From the NCBI RefSeq assembly GCF_000383595.1, contig NZ_KB911581.1, forward strand, positions 3,974,265 to 4,038,264: 64,000 bases of DNA, given 5' to 3'. The notes below the pieces were generated by a model, which was given only the letters and a program-made list of their open reading frames with translations, was not told the DNA's origin and did not search any database. The position numbers and the translations under genes were made by a program. Source of the DNA: Streptomyces bottropensis ATCC 25435. GTDB taxonomy: Bacteria; Actinomycetota; Actinomycetes; Streptomycetales; Streptomycetaceae. Positions 8,375-17,647 of the stretch are shown here, piece after piece (the stretch's first letter is position 1; every line of letters starts with the position of its first letter).

Positions 8375-9844
8375 TCAGGATTCCGGCCGGCCTCGGTCGC
8401 GGTCGCGGCGGCGCAGCAGGAGAAGGCCGCCCGCGAGGGCCGCGAGTCCCCCCGCGGCGGTCCAGGCCGGAACGTCGGAGATGCCGGTCGCGGCCAGATC
8501 CTCACCCCGGCCACTCCGGCCACCCCGGGCGCCGGTCGAGGCGCCGCCGGAGGGGGACGGGGAGCTGGAGGACGAGTCGCCGGCGGAGGGGGAGGTGGAG
8601 GTCGAGGCGGTCTGTTCCGCGTCCCGGGTGAACGCCAGGGTGCCGAAGCCCAGCTGGTCGTACCCGCCGCTGTCGGGGCCGTAGTCGCCGCCGCCTCCCT
8701 CGGGGGCCGCCTTCGCCGCGGCGCGGGTGAGGTAGGAGGCGTCGAGGCCCCGCCGCCCGGTGTAGTGGTGGGCGATCATGGCCCAGATGGGGCGCCTCAT
8801 GTTCGGGTCGACGCCGGCCGCGTCGGACGCGGTCTCCCTGCCGGACCAGCCGTCGACCGCACCTTTCGCGCGGGTGTTCGCCGTGTAGGCGACCTCGCCG
8901 CCCAAGCTCCACTTGGCCACGTACTGGGCGCCCTTGAGGAAACGGTCGTCGTCGTGGCCGTACAGGTCGATGCCCTGGTTCCAGGCCATCTCGCAGAGGG
9001 CGCCCATCAAGCCGACGCCGAGCAGCGCGTGGCCCTGGTCGCGGCCGGCCTCCAGCCATTCGCCGAGGCCGTCGTCGTGGACGACCGGGATGGCCTTCCC
9101 GACGGCGCCGAGGCCGTCGCCGTTCTTGAAGTAGTCGACGGCGCGGGCGACCCGGGCGCGGTCGTCGCAGAAGATGCCGGTGGCAAGGACGCACGCCATG
9201 TTGGCGAGGTCCCAGTTGGGCCAGTAGTTGGTGACGACGGCGCCGTTGTGGTGGAGCAGGAAGTCGTCGCTGAGCGTGGCGAAGACCTCGGTCAGCATCA
9301 CGGTGAAGCGGTCCAGGTCGAGGTCCGGGTGGTCACGGACCAGTTCGGCGGCGTTGGCGAACTGGTAGCCGTACAGGCCCGCCGCCAGGAACCGGTCGGC
9401 GCTGCCCCGCACGGCGGTCAGTGTCGCGGACCAGGCGTTGAGGATGCGTACAGCGGTGTCGGCGTGGGCGCTGACGCCGGTGACGTGCCAGCGCAGGGCG
9501 TTCTGGTAGGCGGCGTGCACGTCCTTGTAGAGCGCCGCGTAGTTCTGCGGGGTTCCGCCGCCCCGGTGGACGGTGGCGGCCGGGCGGGCGGTCCAGGAAC
9601 TCTGGGCATGGGCGTTGGCGGTCAGCCTGGCGAAGCCCGCGGTGTAGGGCGCGGCGCCCGCCTTCACCTTCGCCGCCATCCGGGCCAGGTCCGCCGCGGT
9701 GTGGAGCAGACCGGGGTGCGCGTACGCGTCGCCCGCCGCCGCGGCCGGCGTCGCCACCGTGCCCGTGCCGACGCCGAGCCCGGCCGCGCCCGCGGCGGTT
9801 CCGGCGATCTTCAGCATGCTCCGGCGGCTGATCTGTGCTGTCAC
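8375..9844 (-). CDS. Tat-exported alginate-lyase-like enzyme with LAATG sortase signal
   Basis: 489 residues from GTG 9844. The Tat signal (ISRRSMLKIAGTAAGAAGLG) is followed by an all-alpha toroid lyase domain: HPGLLHTAADLARMAAKVKA, then YWPNWDLANMACVLATGIF and EAGRDQGHALLGVGLMGAL, as in the alginate lyase superfamily of polysaccharide lyases. A Ser/Pro-rich linker (about residues 405-440) leads to LAATG, a hydrophobic helix and RRRDRDRGR, a complete cell-wall sorting signal of the class used by Streptomyces sortase E. The enzyme is thus predicted to be anchored to peptidoglycan. Substrate is uncertain: uronic-acid polymers such as pectin fragments fit the neighbours. Confidence 0.82.
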   Translation of the reverse strand: MTAQISRRSMLKIAGTAAGAAGLGVGTGTVATPAAAAGDAYAHPGLLHTAADLARMAAKVKAGAAPYTAGFARLTANAHAQSSWTARPAATVHRGGGTPQNYAALYKDVHAAYQNALRWHVTGVSAHADTAVRILNAWSATLTAVRGSADRFLAAGLYGYQFANAAELVRDHPDLDLDRFTVMLTEVFATLSDDFLLHHNGAVVTNYWPNWDLANMACVLATGIFCDDRARVARAVDYFKNGDGLGAVGKAIPVVHDDGLGEWLEAGRDQGHALLGVGLMGALCEMAWNQGIDLYGHDDDRFLKGAQYVAKWSLGGEVAYTANTRAKGAVDGWSGRETASDAAGVDPNMRRPIWAMIAHHYTGRRGLDASYLTRAAAKAAPEGGGGDYGPDSGGYDQLGFGTLAFTRDAEQTASTSTSPSAGDSSSSSPSPSGGASTGARGGRSGRGEDLAATGISDVPAWTAAGGLAALAGGLLLLRRRDRDRGRPES

Positions 9845-10025
9845 GGTGGGGGTCCTCGGGTCTCGGGTACGGGGGTGGCGGCTCGCGCTCGCGCCGGCCC
9901 GCGCGGGGAGCCACGCACAGGAGACGCACCGGCCCCGGGGAGATAACAGAAACCCGGAGCGGTGCGTCGGCTGCGGTACCCGCAGTACCCGCCCGTACAG
10001 GCCGTACCTGCCGTACCCGGCGTCC

Positions 10026-12080
10026 TCAGGCGCTCGGCGTCCAGCCGGCCAGCCAGTCCGCGACCTCTTGGCCGGCGGCCTGGGCGTCGGTCAGGTGCGG
10101 ACGGTCGGTGCTCGCGCCGCCCGCTCCCGGACCGGTGTTCTTGTACTCGGCGAAACGGTCGTCCTTCCAGGAGAAGCCGCTCATGTCGGTCCACGGCGCG
10201 GTCCTGACCGCGGCGCTGAGGCTGGTGTTGCGGACCGTCGTCTGCGGGTCGAGGGAGGCGTCGCCCCCCGCGTGCCAGGGGCGGCCCAGGTGGAAGCTGC
10301 GGTCGGACACGTCACCGTTGACGGTGGAGTTGGTGATCAGGAAGCCCTTGCGGTTCGCGGCCGTGCTCGGGGCGGTGACGTAGCCGGCGGAGGTGCCGTT
10401 CCAGCGCTTCTTCAGGGTGATGACCGATCTGTCGACGACGGCCGTGGCCCTGCCGAAGATGAAGTCGACGTTGCCGATGACGTAGGAGTTCGTGACGTAG
10501 ACCCGGCCGAGCTTGTCCTTCGAGGCCGTGTCCAGCAGCAGGGTGTCCTGGTCGCCGGAGACGATGACGCCGTCGAGGAGGACCTTGTCGGCCGCGGTCC
10601 GCAGGGCGACCGCCTGGTGGCCTTCGAGGGACTGGTTGGCGGCCTCGTCGAAGTCGTTGGAGATGGTCAGGTTGCGGGCCTGGAAGTCGTCCGCCTCGAC
10701 GGCGACGGTGGCGCTGCCACCGGTCCCGTAGGTGCCGCCGCCCGGCTTGGGCGTGCCGGACGCGTTGTTGTAGACGATCGTGGTGTCCTTGCGGCTGCCG
10801 CCGGAGCCCTGGATGGTGACGTGCGGCTTGTTGGACGGGACCTTGACGAGTTCCCGGTAGGTGCCCGGCTTGACCGAGATCACCACCCGCGAGGGGTTGT
10901 TCGCGGGCACCGCGTCGACGGCCTTCTGCACGCTGGTGAACTGGCCGCTGCCGTCCTTGGCGACGGTGAGCGTGGTGGCGGCGGCTGCCTTGGTGGTCGC
11001 CGTCGTACCGATCGAACTCCGCGGACCCGCACCGGACTTGAGCAGCGCCGGTACGTCGGCCGCCTTGTCGAGGGTGTAGCCGTAGTACGTCTTCGGGTCG
11101 AAGGCCGTGCCACCGCTCTCGTTGCGGCCGGAGATGCCGGAGAAGAGGTTGCCCCGCTGGACCAGGGCGGCCGTCGCGTCCTTGGTGACCGGGTTCCGCA
11201 TGCCCTGGAAGTAGCTGTTCTCCAGGACCATCTTCGTGTTGCCGCGGGCGTAGTTGCCGTACGAGGAGGCGATGTCCGTGCCGGAGACGTCCTCCAGGAA
11301 GTTGTTGTAGAGGTGCGCGTGGGCCACGTTGTCGGTGGAGGGGTTGCGCTGTTCGGTGTCGCGGAACCAGTTGTGGTGGATCGTCAGGTCGGCGGTGGTG
11401 TTGGTGGTCCAGCCGATGCCGAAGGTCTTGTTGTTCTGGCTGAGCTTGTTCCAGGACACCGTGACGTAGGTGGTGTCCTTGCGGCTGTCGATGAGGCCGT
11501 CCGCCATGTGCCGCAGGTCGTTGTGGTCGATCCAGACGTGGTGGGCGCCGTCCATCTGGATCGCGTCGAAGTCGTGGTCCTTGTCGTTCCAGGTGCCCTG
11601 GTAGGAGTCGCGGATCGTCAGGTTGCGGATGACGACGTTGTGGACGCCCTGGCCGAGGAAGAAGCCGCCGCCCACGATGTGGCCGGAGGTGCCGGAGCCG
11701 ACGATCGTCTTGTCCGAGGCGACCCTGATCTCCTTGCCGACCGGGTTCATGTCGATGGTCGCCGCCACGACGATGACGTACGGCTCGGCGGCGGTGGCGT
11801 ACTTCTCCAGATCGGCCAGGGTCTTCACGGTGACCGTTCGGCCGTCCCGGCCGCCGTAGGTGCCGTTCTGGCCCAGCGCGTTCACCGAGGCGAACCCGTC
11901 GGCGCTCGCGGTGGCCCAGGTGGGGGTGGCCGCCGCGGCCCTGGGCTGGGCGTCCGCGCCGAACACGCCGAAGACCGTGCCGTAGGCCATGGTCCCGGCG
12001 GCGGCCAGGGTCAGGGGGACGCCGGCCACGACGGCGGTCTTCCTTCTGCGGTGGCGGGCCTTGCCGTGGTTCTCGCTCAC
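10026..12080 (-). CDS. Bifunctional secreted pectate lyase (PL1) / pectinesterase (CE8)
   Basis: 684 residues from GTG 12080 (CGGAAG upstream); the open frame continues upstream but without coding character. After a Tat-like export signal (ARHRRRKTAVVAGVPLTLAA) comes a right-handed beta-helix pectate lyase (about 40-330) with HHVWIDHNDL, VTVSWNKL and LTIHHNWFRDTEQRNP. From about 370 a pectin methylesterase domain follows: GTYRELVKV, EGHQAVALR, SGDQDTLLLD, GNVDFIFGRA and HLGRPWHAGG, containing the two catalytic Asp residues and the substrate Arg. One polypeptide can therefore demethylate and cleave homogalacturonan outside the cell. It ends 181 bp before the lyase-like gene. Confidence 0.93.
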   Translation of the reverse strand: MSENHGKARHRRRKTAVVAGVPLTLAAAGTMAYGTVFGVFGADAQPRAAAATPTWATASADGFASVNALGQNGTYGGRDGRTVTVKTLADLEKYATAAEPYVIVVAATIDMNPVGKEIRVASDKTIVGSGTSGHIVGGGFFLGQGVHNVVIRNLTIRDSYQGTWNDKDHDFDAIQMDGAHHVWIDHNDLRHMADGLIDSRKDTTYVTVSWNKLSQNNKTFGIGWTTNTTADLTIHHNWFRDTEQRNPSTDNVAHAHLYNNFLEDVSGTDIASSYGNYARGNTKMVLENSYFQGMRNPVTKDATAALVQRGNLFSGISGRNESGGTAFDPKTYYGYTLDKAADVPALLKSGAGPRSSIGTTATTKAAAATTLTVAKDGSGQFTSVQKAVDAVPANNPSRVVISVKPGTYRELVKVPSNKPHVTIQGSGGSRKDTTIVYNNASGTPKPGGGTYGTGGSATVAVEADDFQARNLTISNDFDEAANQSLEGHQAVALRTAADKVLLDGVIVSGDQDTLLLDTASKDKLGRVYVTNSYVIGNVDFIFGRATAVVDRSVITLKKRWNGTSAGYVTAPSTAANRKGFLITNSTVNGDVSDRSFHLGRPWHAGGDASLDPQTTVRNTSLSAAVRTAPWTDMSGFSWKDDRFAEYKNTGPGAGGASTDRPHLTDAQAAGQEVADWLAGWTPSA

Positions 12081-12471
12081 GCGTCGCTTCCGTTCCGTGC
12101 GGGGGAGGGTGGTCAGCCGAGCAGTCGCCGCCGGATGCGAAGAGGTTGCCGCCTGTCGGGGCGAATTTCGGCCGGAACAACGGCACTTCGAGAGGGGGCG
12201 GGGATGGCCGATAATCGACTCCGGTGCGCGCACGGGAACGGTCCAGGTCCGTGGGCCCGGACCCGCGGCGGTCGTTGACACGTGCGCGCAGGTCAGGATC
12301 GGGTCGTCACAGCAACACATCGATTGCGTTGTTCACTTGACTACCGGGCGTCACACGCGATTGGCTCCGCCCAGCGAAAGTCAGCCAGTCGCCGCACGTC
12401 ATCGCGGTGATGACGGTGATGTCGCTCCCCCCGACCTCCCGTCCGGTCGCACAGCGAGGTGCCGCGCCCCC
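12081..12471. other. Divergent intergenic region, 391 bp, no gene
   Basis: Separates the pectinase fusion (minus) from the sugar-binding lipoprotein (plus). TTGACA occurs at 12275-12280 and TTGACT near 12337 on the plus strand, but neither has a convincing -10 box at 16-18 bp. A near-palindrome TTTCGGCCGGAA lies near 12166. No coding sequence is supported. Confidence 0.5.
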
Positions 12472-13479
12472 ATGAACCCATCGCCCGCGTCCCACAGGGT
12501 CTTCACGGCCTTCCGCGCCACAGCGCTCGCCGCCGCCCTCTGCCTGACCGTCGCCGGCTGCTCGGTGTTCGGTGGCTCGGAGGCCGATTCGGGCACGGAC
12601 GCGTCGGGTGGCGCGGGCGGGATGAAGGTCGCGCTGATCACGCACAGCGCCGAGGGGGACGCCTTCTGGGACCTGGTCCGCAAGGGAGCGCAGGTCGCGG
12701 CGGCCAAGGACGGCATCGACCTGACCTTCGTCAGCGACCCCGACCCCGCCGGACAGGCGAAACTGGTGCGGGACGCGATCGCCGACAAGGTCGACGGCAT
12801 CGCGGTGACCCTGGCCAAGCCGCAGGCGGTGCGCGGCGCGGTCGCCGAGGCCCGCGCGGCCGGCATTCCGGTGGTGGGTCTCAACTCCGGCATCGGCGCC
12901 TGGCGGGCGCAGGGTCTGCTGGCCTTCTACGGCCAGGACGAGAGCGTGGCCGGCCGGGCGCTCGGCAACGAACTCGACGCCCGCGCGGCCGAGCGGGCCC
13001 TGTGCGTCATCCACGAGCGCGGCAACGTCGCCCTGGAGGCCCGCTGCGCCGGCGTACGGAAGACCTTCGGCGGCCAGACCGAGAACCTGTACGTGGACGG
13101 CACCGACCTCGACGCCGTGACCGACTCGATCGCCGCGAAGCTCCGCCAGGACCCGTCCGTCGACGAGGTCGTCACGCTCGGGGCGCAGTTCGCGCTCGCC
13201 GCCGTGGAGTCGGTTCGCGACTCCGGCAGCAAGGCCGAGGTCGCCACGTTCGACCTCAACAAGGATCTGGTCGAGGCGGTGCGGGACGGGGAAGTCCAGT
13301 TCGCGGTGGACCAACAGCCCTACCTGCAGGGCTACCTCGCCGTCGACGGGTTGTGGCTGTACCGGACCAACGGCAACGTCAGCGGTGGCGGTGTCGCACC
13401 CGTGCTCACCGGTCCCGCGTTCGTGACCAGGAAGAACATCGCGGGAGTCGCCGAGTTCGCGGAGAACGGGACCCGTTGA
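12472..13479 (+). CDS. Sugar-binding lipoprotein (periplasmic-binding-protein type 4 fold), orphan
   Basis: 335 residues from ATG 12472. The lipobox LTVAGC predicts a lipid-anchored protein. The body is a ribose-binding-protein-like fold: KVALITHSAEGDAFWDLVRK, then AKLVRDAIADKVDGIAVTLA, GIPVVGLNSGIGAW and a C-terminal hinge VQFAVDQQPYLQGYLAVDGL. Proteins of this class deliver pentoses or similar sugars to an ABC importer of the RbsAC type or to a sensor. No ATPase or permease gene follows; instead a conservon begins 301 bp downstream. It may feed a transporter elsewhere or act in signalling. Confidence 0.85.
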   Translation: MNPSPASHRVFTAFRATALAAALCLTVAGCSVFGGSEADSGTDASGGAGGMKVALITHSAEGDAFWDLVRKGAQVAAAKDGIDLTFVSDPDPAGQAKLVRDAIADKVDGIAVTLAKPQAVRGAVAEARAAGIPVVGLNSGIGAWRAQGLLAFYGQDESVAGRALGNELDARAAERALCVIHERGNVALEARCAGVRKTFGGQTENLYVDGTDLDAVTDSIAAKLRQDPSVDEVVTLGAQFALAAVESVRDSGSKAEVATFDLNKDLVEAVRDGEVQFAVDQQPYLQGYLAVDGLWLYRTNGNVSGGGVAPVLTGPAFVTRKNIAGVAEFAENGTR

Positions 13480-13780
13480 CGTGACCGGTCCGGGACCCCG
13501 TGAACCCCCCGGTCGGCCGCAGCCGCCCGGCCGCCGCTCAAGGTGCGGACGGAACCTTCCGTTCGGACGCGACCGTGCCACGGAACCCAAGTAAGCGGAA
13601 CGGTCGTGTAACGGCGACGCCAAACTTCCGGCCACCCCTGCGCCCTGCACTCACTTGTACGGATAACATCCTGCGCATCCCCTGTGCGCCCTACTGACAG
13701 GTGTCCACCCGCCTTTTCCGGACGCCCGTCGCCCCGTCCCCCGCTTCCTTCCGCTCCCCGCCAACCGCCCAAGGACGACG
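13480..13780. other. Gap before the conservon, 301 bp: inverted repeat and possible promoter
   Basis: No gene seen. ACGGAA-CC-TTCCGT (13549-13562) is a perfect inverted repeat. TAACAT at 13664-13669, in an extended context TACGGATAACAT, is a plausible -10 element for cvnA, but no good -35 box lies at the right distance. Confidence 0.4.
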
Positions 13781-16249
13781 ATGCCCCCACGGACCGGCGC
13801 CCGGCGCCGTCTCGGCTCCATACGTCTCTCGCTGATCACCCTGGCCCTGATCCCCAGCGTCACGCTGGCGGTGAGCTGGGGTGTGACGACGACCCAGATG
13901 TTCTCCGAGGGACTGCAGCTGCGGACGCAGACCGGCCTGAGCAAGTCCACCGGCGCCATGGGAACCGAGGCGACCCTCGCCCTGCAGCGCGAGCGAGCCC
14001 TGTCCGCCGCCTACATGGCGGCCCCCGGCAGCTCGACGAAGGCCCTGGACGAGCAGCGCCACCAGACCGACAGGGCGGTCGCCAAGCTGGACCGCCGCGC
14101 GAGCGAGATCGAGCGCGCCCCCGACCGCATCGGCGACCAGCTGTACTCGGTCATGGGAGCCTCCAACAGCCTGGAGTACTACCGGGACCAGGTGGACCAC
14201 CCCACCGACATCACGCCCGAGCAGGTCCTGGAGCACTACAGCTCGATCATCGACGGCCAGATCCACGCCTTCCAGCAGCTGACCCAGGTCGACGACGGCG
14301 ACCTCACCTCGCAGGCCGGTCCGCTCGTCACCATCGCACAGGCCGCGGAGCTGGTCTCGCAGGAGGACGCGTTCCTCACCCTCAACTGGCCCTCGGGCCG
14401 CCTCGACGAGCCGACCCGGAACAGTTTCGCCCAGGTGGTCAACGCCCGCCGCTGGCTGGTGGACAACCAGCTCGTCCCCTCGCTGGAGGGCGAGGTGAAG
14501 ACCGAGGTCGAGCGGATCGTCCAGGGCAGGGACTGGCAGGCGCTGCTGTCCGTGGAGGACGAGGTCCTGTCGGCCCGCACCACCGGAAACGGGGAGTCCC
14601 GCCGGACCGAACTGCCGCGGGCGCAGGCGCGCTGGGACGCCGCGATGACGAAGCTCTCCGCCCAGTACGAGACGCTGATCCGCGCGCAGACCCAGGGCCT
14701 GCTGGAGCGCAGTGGCGAGGAGGCGCGCGGTCTGCTGATCACGGCCGGCTCGCTGAGCGCCGGCGGGCTCGCCGCGCTGCTGCTGTGCATCGTGATGTCC
14801 TGGCGCATCACCCGTTCGCTGTCCCGTCGGCTCACGGGGCTGCGCACGGCCACCCTCAGCCTCGCCGAGGAGCGGCTGCCCGACATCGTCGCCCGCCTGG
14901 AACGGGGCGAGAAGGTCGACGCGGACGCCGCCTCGGCCCCACTGGACTACGGCACCGACGAACTCGGCCAGGTCGCCAAGGCGTTCAACGCCGCCCAGCG
15001 CACCGCCGTCCACACCGCCGTGGAACTCGCCGACACCCGGCGCGGCTTTCAGCGCGTCATCCTCGGCATCGCCCGGCAGAGCCAGAACCTGGTCAACCTC
15101 CAGCTCACCAAGCTCGACAAGCTGGAACGCCAGCACCAGGACCCCGAGATCCTCAAGGGCCTCTACGAACTGGACTCCACGGCCAGCCAGTTGCGCCGCT
15201 ACGAGGAAAACCTGGTCATCATCAGCGGCGAGCGCCCCGGCCGCAGCTGGACCGAACCGGTCGCGCTGATCGACATCCTGCGCAGCGCCGTCGGCGAGGT
15301 CGCCCAGTACCAGCGGGTGGAGGTGCACGCCGACGACGACGTGTGGATCGCCCCGCCCGCCGTGGCCGACGTCATCCACCTCCTCGCCGAACTCATCGAC
15401 AACGCGACGTCCTACTCGCCCGCCCCGAGCCCGGTCGGCGTCCGCGCCGCGACCGTCGCCAAGGGGCTCGCCCTGGAGGTCGAGGACCGGGGACTGGGCA
15501 TGTCCGAGGAGGACTACGCCGCGTTCAACGCCCAACTGGCGGTGCCTCCGCAGTTCGACGTGGTCGCGCTCGCCGACGACCTCCGGCTCGGTATGTTCGT
15601 CATCGCCCGGCTGGCCACCCGCCACGGCATCACCGTCACCCTGCGGGCCTCGCCGTACGGCGGCACCACCGCGATCGTGCTGATCCCGGACGAGACCGTG
15701 GTCCGCGAGGCCCCCGCCCCCGACGAGGACGGCCCCGAGGCCGACGAACCCCCCGCCCGCACCTCGCTGGTGGCCGCCCGGGTCGCCGCGACCTCGTCGG
15801 CCGCCCGCCCCGAGCCCGGCCCCGGGGAACAGGAGGCGGACGGCGCGCCGCGGGAGCGGACCGCCGATGCCCCCGAGAGCGCCGGCGCCCCTGACGGCGC
15901 CGACGCGGCCAAGAGCGCCGGCGGGCGGATCGCCGACGCCGTCAGGGACGCGAACGGGACACGGCCGACCGCCGGGAGCAAGTCCCCGGCCCGGAAGAAG
16001 GGTGGCCCGCTGCCGCTGCCCCGCCGGATCCCGCAGACCAGCCTGGCCGCCGAGCTGAAGGAGGAGGCCGGACCCTGCCCCGAGGGCGACGCCGACGACT
16101 TCACGGCCGAGCGCGCGGCCTCCTCGCTCGCCGGTTTCCAGCGCGGCACCCTCCAGGCACGTGACGACGACGCGGAATCCGAGTACGCCCCGGGGGAGGG
16201 ATCCGCATCCGAAGAACCGGGGGACCGCGTCCCCGCCTCCGGCACCTGA
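13781..16249 (+). CDS. cvnA: Conservon sensor histidine-kinase-like protein CvnA
   Basis: 822 residues. A first membrane helix (LSLITLALIPSVTLAVSWGV, about 15-35), an extracellular nitrate/nitrite-sensor-like helical domain (about 40-320), a second helix (LITAGSLSAGGLAALLLCIV, about 325-345) and a HAMP region lead to an ATPase domain with HLLAELIDNATSYSPAPSPV (N box), EVEDRGLGMSEED (G1) and GMFVIARLATRHGITV (G2). There is no classical H-box dimerisation motif, as usual in CvnA proteins. The C-terminal 200 residues are a disordered, acidic and proline-rich tail. It heads a cvnABCD operon, a membrane-associated complex compared in the literature to a G-protein-coupled receptor. Confidence 0.92.
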   Translation: MPPRTGARRRLGSIRLSLITLALIPSVTLAVSWGVTTTQMFSEGLQLRTQTGLSKSTGAMGTEATLALQRERALSAAYMAAPGSSTKALDEQRHQTDRAVAKLDRRASEIERAPDRIGDQLYSVMGASNSLEYYRDQVDHPTDITPEQVLEHYSSIIDGQIHAFQQLTQVDDGDLTSQAGPLVTIAQAAELVSQEDAFLTLNWPSGRLDEPTRNSFAQVVNARRWLVDNQLVPSLEGEVKTEVERIVQGRDWQALLSVEDEVLSARTTGNGESRRTELPRAQARWDAAMTKLSAQYETLIRAQTQGLLERSGEEARGLLITAGSLSAGGLAALLLCIVMSWRITRSLSRRLTGLRTATLSLAEERLPDIVARLERGEKVDADAASAPLDYGTDELGQVAKAFNAAQRTAVHTAVELADTRRGFQRVILGIARQSQNLVNLQLTKLDKLERQHQDPEILKGLYELDSTASQLRRYEENLVIISGERPGRSWTEPVALIDILRSAVGEVAQYQRVEVHADDDVWIAPPAVADVIHLLAELIDNATSYSPAPSPVGVRAATVAKGLALEVEDRGLGMSEEDYAAFNAQLAVPPQFDVVALADDLRLGMFVIARLATRHGITVTLRASPYGGTTAIVLIPDETVVREAPAPDEDGPEADEPPARTSLVAARVAATSSAARPEPGPGEQEADGAPRERTADAPESAGAPDGADAAKSAGGRIADAVRDANGTRPTAGSKSPARKKGGPLPLPRRIPQTSLAAELKEEAGPCPEGDADDFTAERAASSLAGFQRGTLQARDDDAESEYAPGEGSASEEPGDRVPASGT

Positions 16250-16295
16250 CGGCCCATCGACTCCCCACGCAGACCGCTCTTTGAAGGACACACAG

Positions 16296-16724
16296 ATGAC
16301 ACGCCCCATCCCCGCCACGCACAGCCAGCTCGACCAGCTGCTCACCGGACTGGTGGACCGGGTCGCCGAGGTCGACCACGCCGTCGTGCTCTCCGAGGAC
16401 GGACTGGTCGTCAGCAAGTCCACCGCGTTCCTGCGCGACGACGCCGAGCGGCTGGCGGCGACGGCGTCCGGCCTGATGAGCCTCAGCAAAGGCGTCAGCA
16501 TGGACTTCCGCGGCGGTCCCGTGCGCCAGTTGCTCATCGAGATGGGCAACGCCTTCCTCATCCTCACCAACGCCGGACCCGGCGCCAACCTCGCCGTGCT
16601 GACCCGGCAGGGCGCCGACGTCGGCGTGGTGGCGTACCAGATGAACATGCTGGTGAAGAAGATCGGCGAGCACCTCAGCGCGGCCCCACGCGCGGGTGTC
16701 GTCGCGGCCGACAGCGGCGAGTGA
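16296..16724 (+). CDS. cvnB: Conservon roadblock/LC7 protein CvnB
   Basis: 142 residues from ATG 16296 with GAAGGA upstream, 46 bp after cvnA. The roadblock/LC7 fold is recognisable from LDQLLTGLVDRVAEVDHAVV, SEDGLVVSKS and QLLIEMGNAFLILTNAGPGA. Roadblock proteins in bacteria act as regulators of small Ras-like GTPases. Here the partner GTPase is cvnD two genes downstream. One nucleotide separates its stop from the GTG of cvnC. Confidence 0.93.
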   Translation: MTRPIPATHSQLDQLLTGLVDRVAEVDHAVVLSEDGLVVSKSTAFLRDDAERLAATASGLMSLSKGVSMDFRGGPVRQLLIEMGNAFLILTNAGPGANLAVLTRQGADVGVVAYQMNMLVKKIGEHLSAAPRAGVVAADSGE

Positions 16725-16725
16725 G

Positions 16726-17082
16726 GTGAACGGAGGCGACGCGGCGGGCCGGCTGGTTCGCCCGTTCACCCTGACGGGCGGCCGGACCCGGCCCGCCCGT
16801 GGCGACTTCACCCTCATCACCACGGTCACGGCCGTGGACCCGCAGCCGGCCGGCGGCACCCGGCCCCAGCCGGAACACGCCCGCATCCTCAGACTGTGCG
16901 CGAAGCCGATGGTGGTGGCGGAGCTGGCCAGCAAGCTCGACCTCCCGGTGAGCGTGGTCGCCATCATGCTCTGCGACCTGCTGGAGGCGGGCCGGATCAG
17001 CGTCCGCCAGCCACGGCTGATCTCCCGCGCCCCCGACCTGGACCTGCTGAAGAAAGTGAGGGACGGTCTTGGCCGGCTCTGA
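16726..17082 (+). CDS. cvnC: Conservon DUF742 protein CvnC
   Basis: 118 residues from GTG 16726, one base after the cvnB stop. It shows the DUF742 pattern: LVRPFTLTGGRTRPARGDFT near the N-terminus, ILRLCAKPMVVAELASKLDL and VAIMLCDLLEAGRISVRQP in a winged-helix-like C-terminal half. It is a cytoplasmic partner in the conservon complex. Its end overlaps the start of cvnD by 14 nt, so the two are translationally coupled. Confidence 0.92.
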   Translation: MNGGDAAGRLVRPFTLTGGRTRPARGDFTLITTVTAVDPQPAGGTRPQPEHARILRLCAKPMVVAELASKLDLPVSVVAIMLCDLLEAGRISVRQPRLISRAPDLDLLKKVRDGLGRL

Positions 17083-17644
17083 TCCCCAGGTGATCGCGGC
17101 TCCCGACACGGTGAAGATCCTCATCGCCGGCGGCTTCGGCGTCGGAAAGACCACCATGGTCGGGTCGGTCAGCGAGATCGCCCCGCTGCGCACGGAGGAA
17201 CCCCTCACCACGGCCGGTCTCGGCGTCGACGACCTCGACGGCATCCCCGAGAAGAACGCCACCACGGTGGCCCTCGACTTCGGCCGGATCAGCATCGGCC
17301 AGGACCTCGTGCTCTATCTGTTCGGCACGCCCGGACAGCAGCGGTTCTGGTTCATGTGGAACGACCTGTCCATCGGCGCCCTCGGTGCCGTCGTCCTCGT
17401 CGACGTGCGCCGGCCCGAGTCCAGCTTCGCCGCCATCGACTTCTTCGAACGCCGCAAGATCCCGTTCGTCATCGGCGTCAACGGGTTCCACGGCGAACAC
17501 CCCTACGAACCCGAGGTGATCCGCGACTCCCTGGCGCTGCCGGAGAACACCCCCGTCCTGCTCTTCGACGCCCGCGAGCGCACCTCCTGCCGGGACGTCC
17601 TGATCGCCCTCCTGGACCAGCTGATCGCCGCGTCCGCCCGCTGA
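17069..17644 (+). CDS. cvnD: Conservon Ras-like GTPase CvnD
   Basis: 191 residues from a TTG start at 17069 with GAGGGAC upstream. The P-loop GGFGVGKTT is at about 21-29, the switch 2 motif GTPGQQRF is present, and the base-recognition loop reads GVNGF in place of the canonical NKxD, which is usual in this MglA-like subfamily. It completes the cvnABCD operon. The gene ends 3 bp from the convergent TetR gene, with no room for a terminator between. Confidence 0.93.
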   Translation: MAGSDPQVIAAPDTVKILIAGGFGVGKTTMVGSVSEIAPLRTEEPLTTAGLGVDDLDGIPEKNATTVALDFGRISIGQDLVLYLFGTPGQQRFWFMWNDLSIGALGAVVLVDVRRPESSFAAIDFFERRKIPFVIGVNGFHGEHPYEPEVIRDSLALPENTPVLLFDARERTSCRDVLIALLDQLIAASAR

Positions 17645-17647
17645 GCA

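Noticed and set aside
9974..10020. GTACC-rich short repeats after the pectinase gene as a possible terminator or CRISPR-like array
   Set aside because: Units are irregular (8-12 bp), without spacers or a stable stem; probably simple sequence.
12275..12345. Promoters TTGACA at 12275 or TTGACT near 12337 for the sugar-binding gene
   Set aside because: Neither has a credible -10 hexamer at 16-18 bp, so they were not listed as promoters.
13691..16648. A 985-codon open frame antisense to cvnA
   Set aside because: It is an artefact of high GC: the protein is low-complexity Gly/Arg/Val-rich, with no domain, while cvnA on the other strand has clear kinase motifs.
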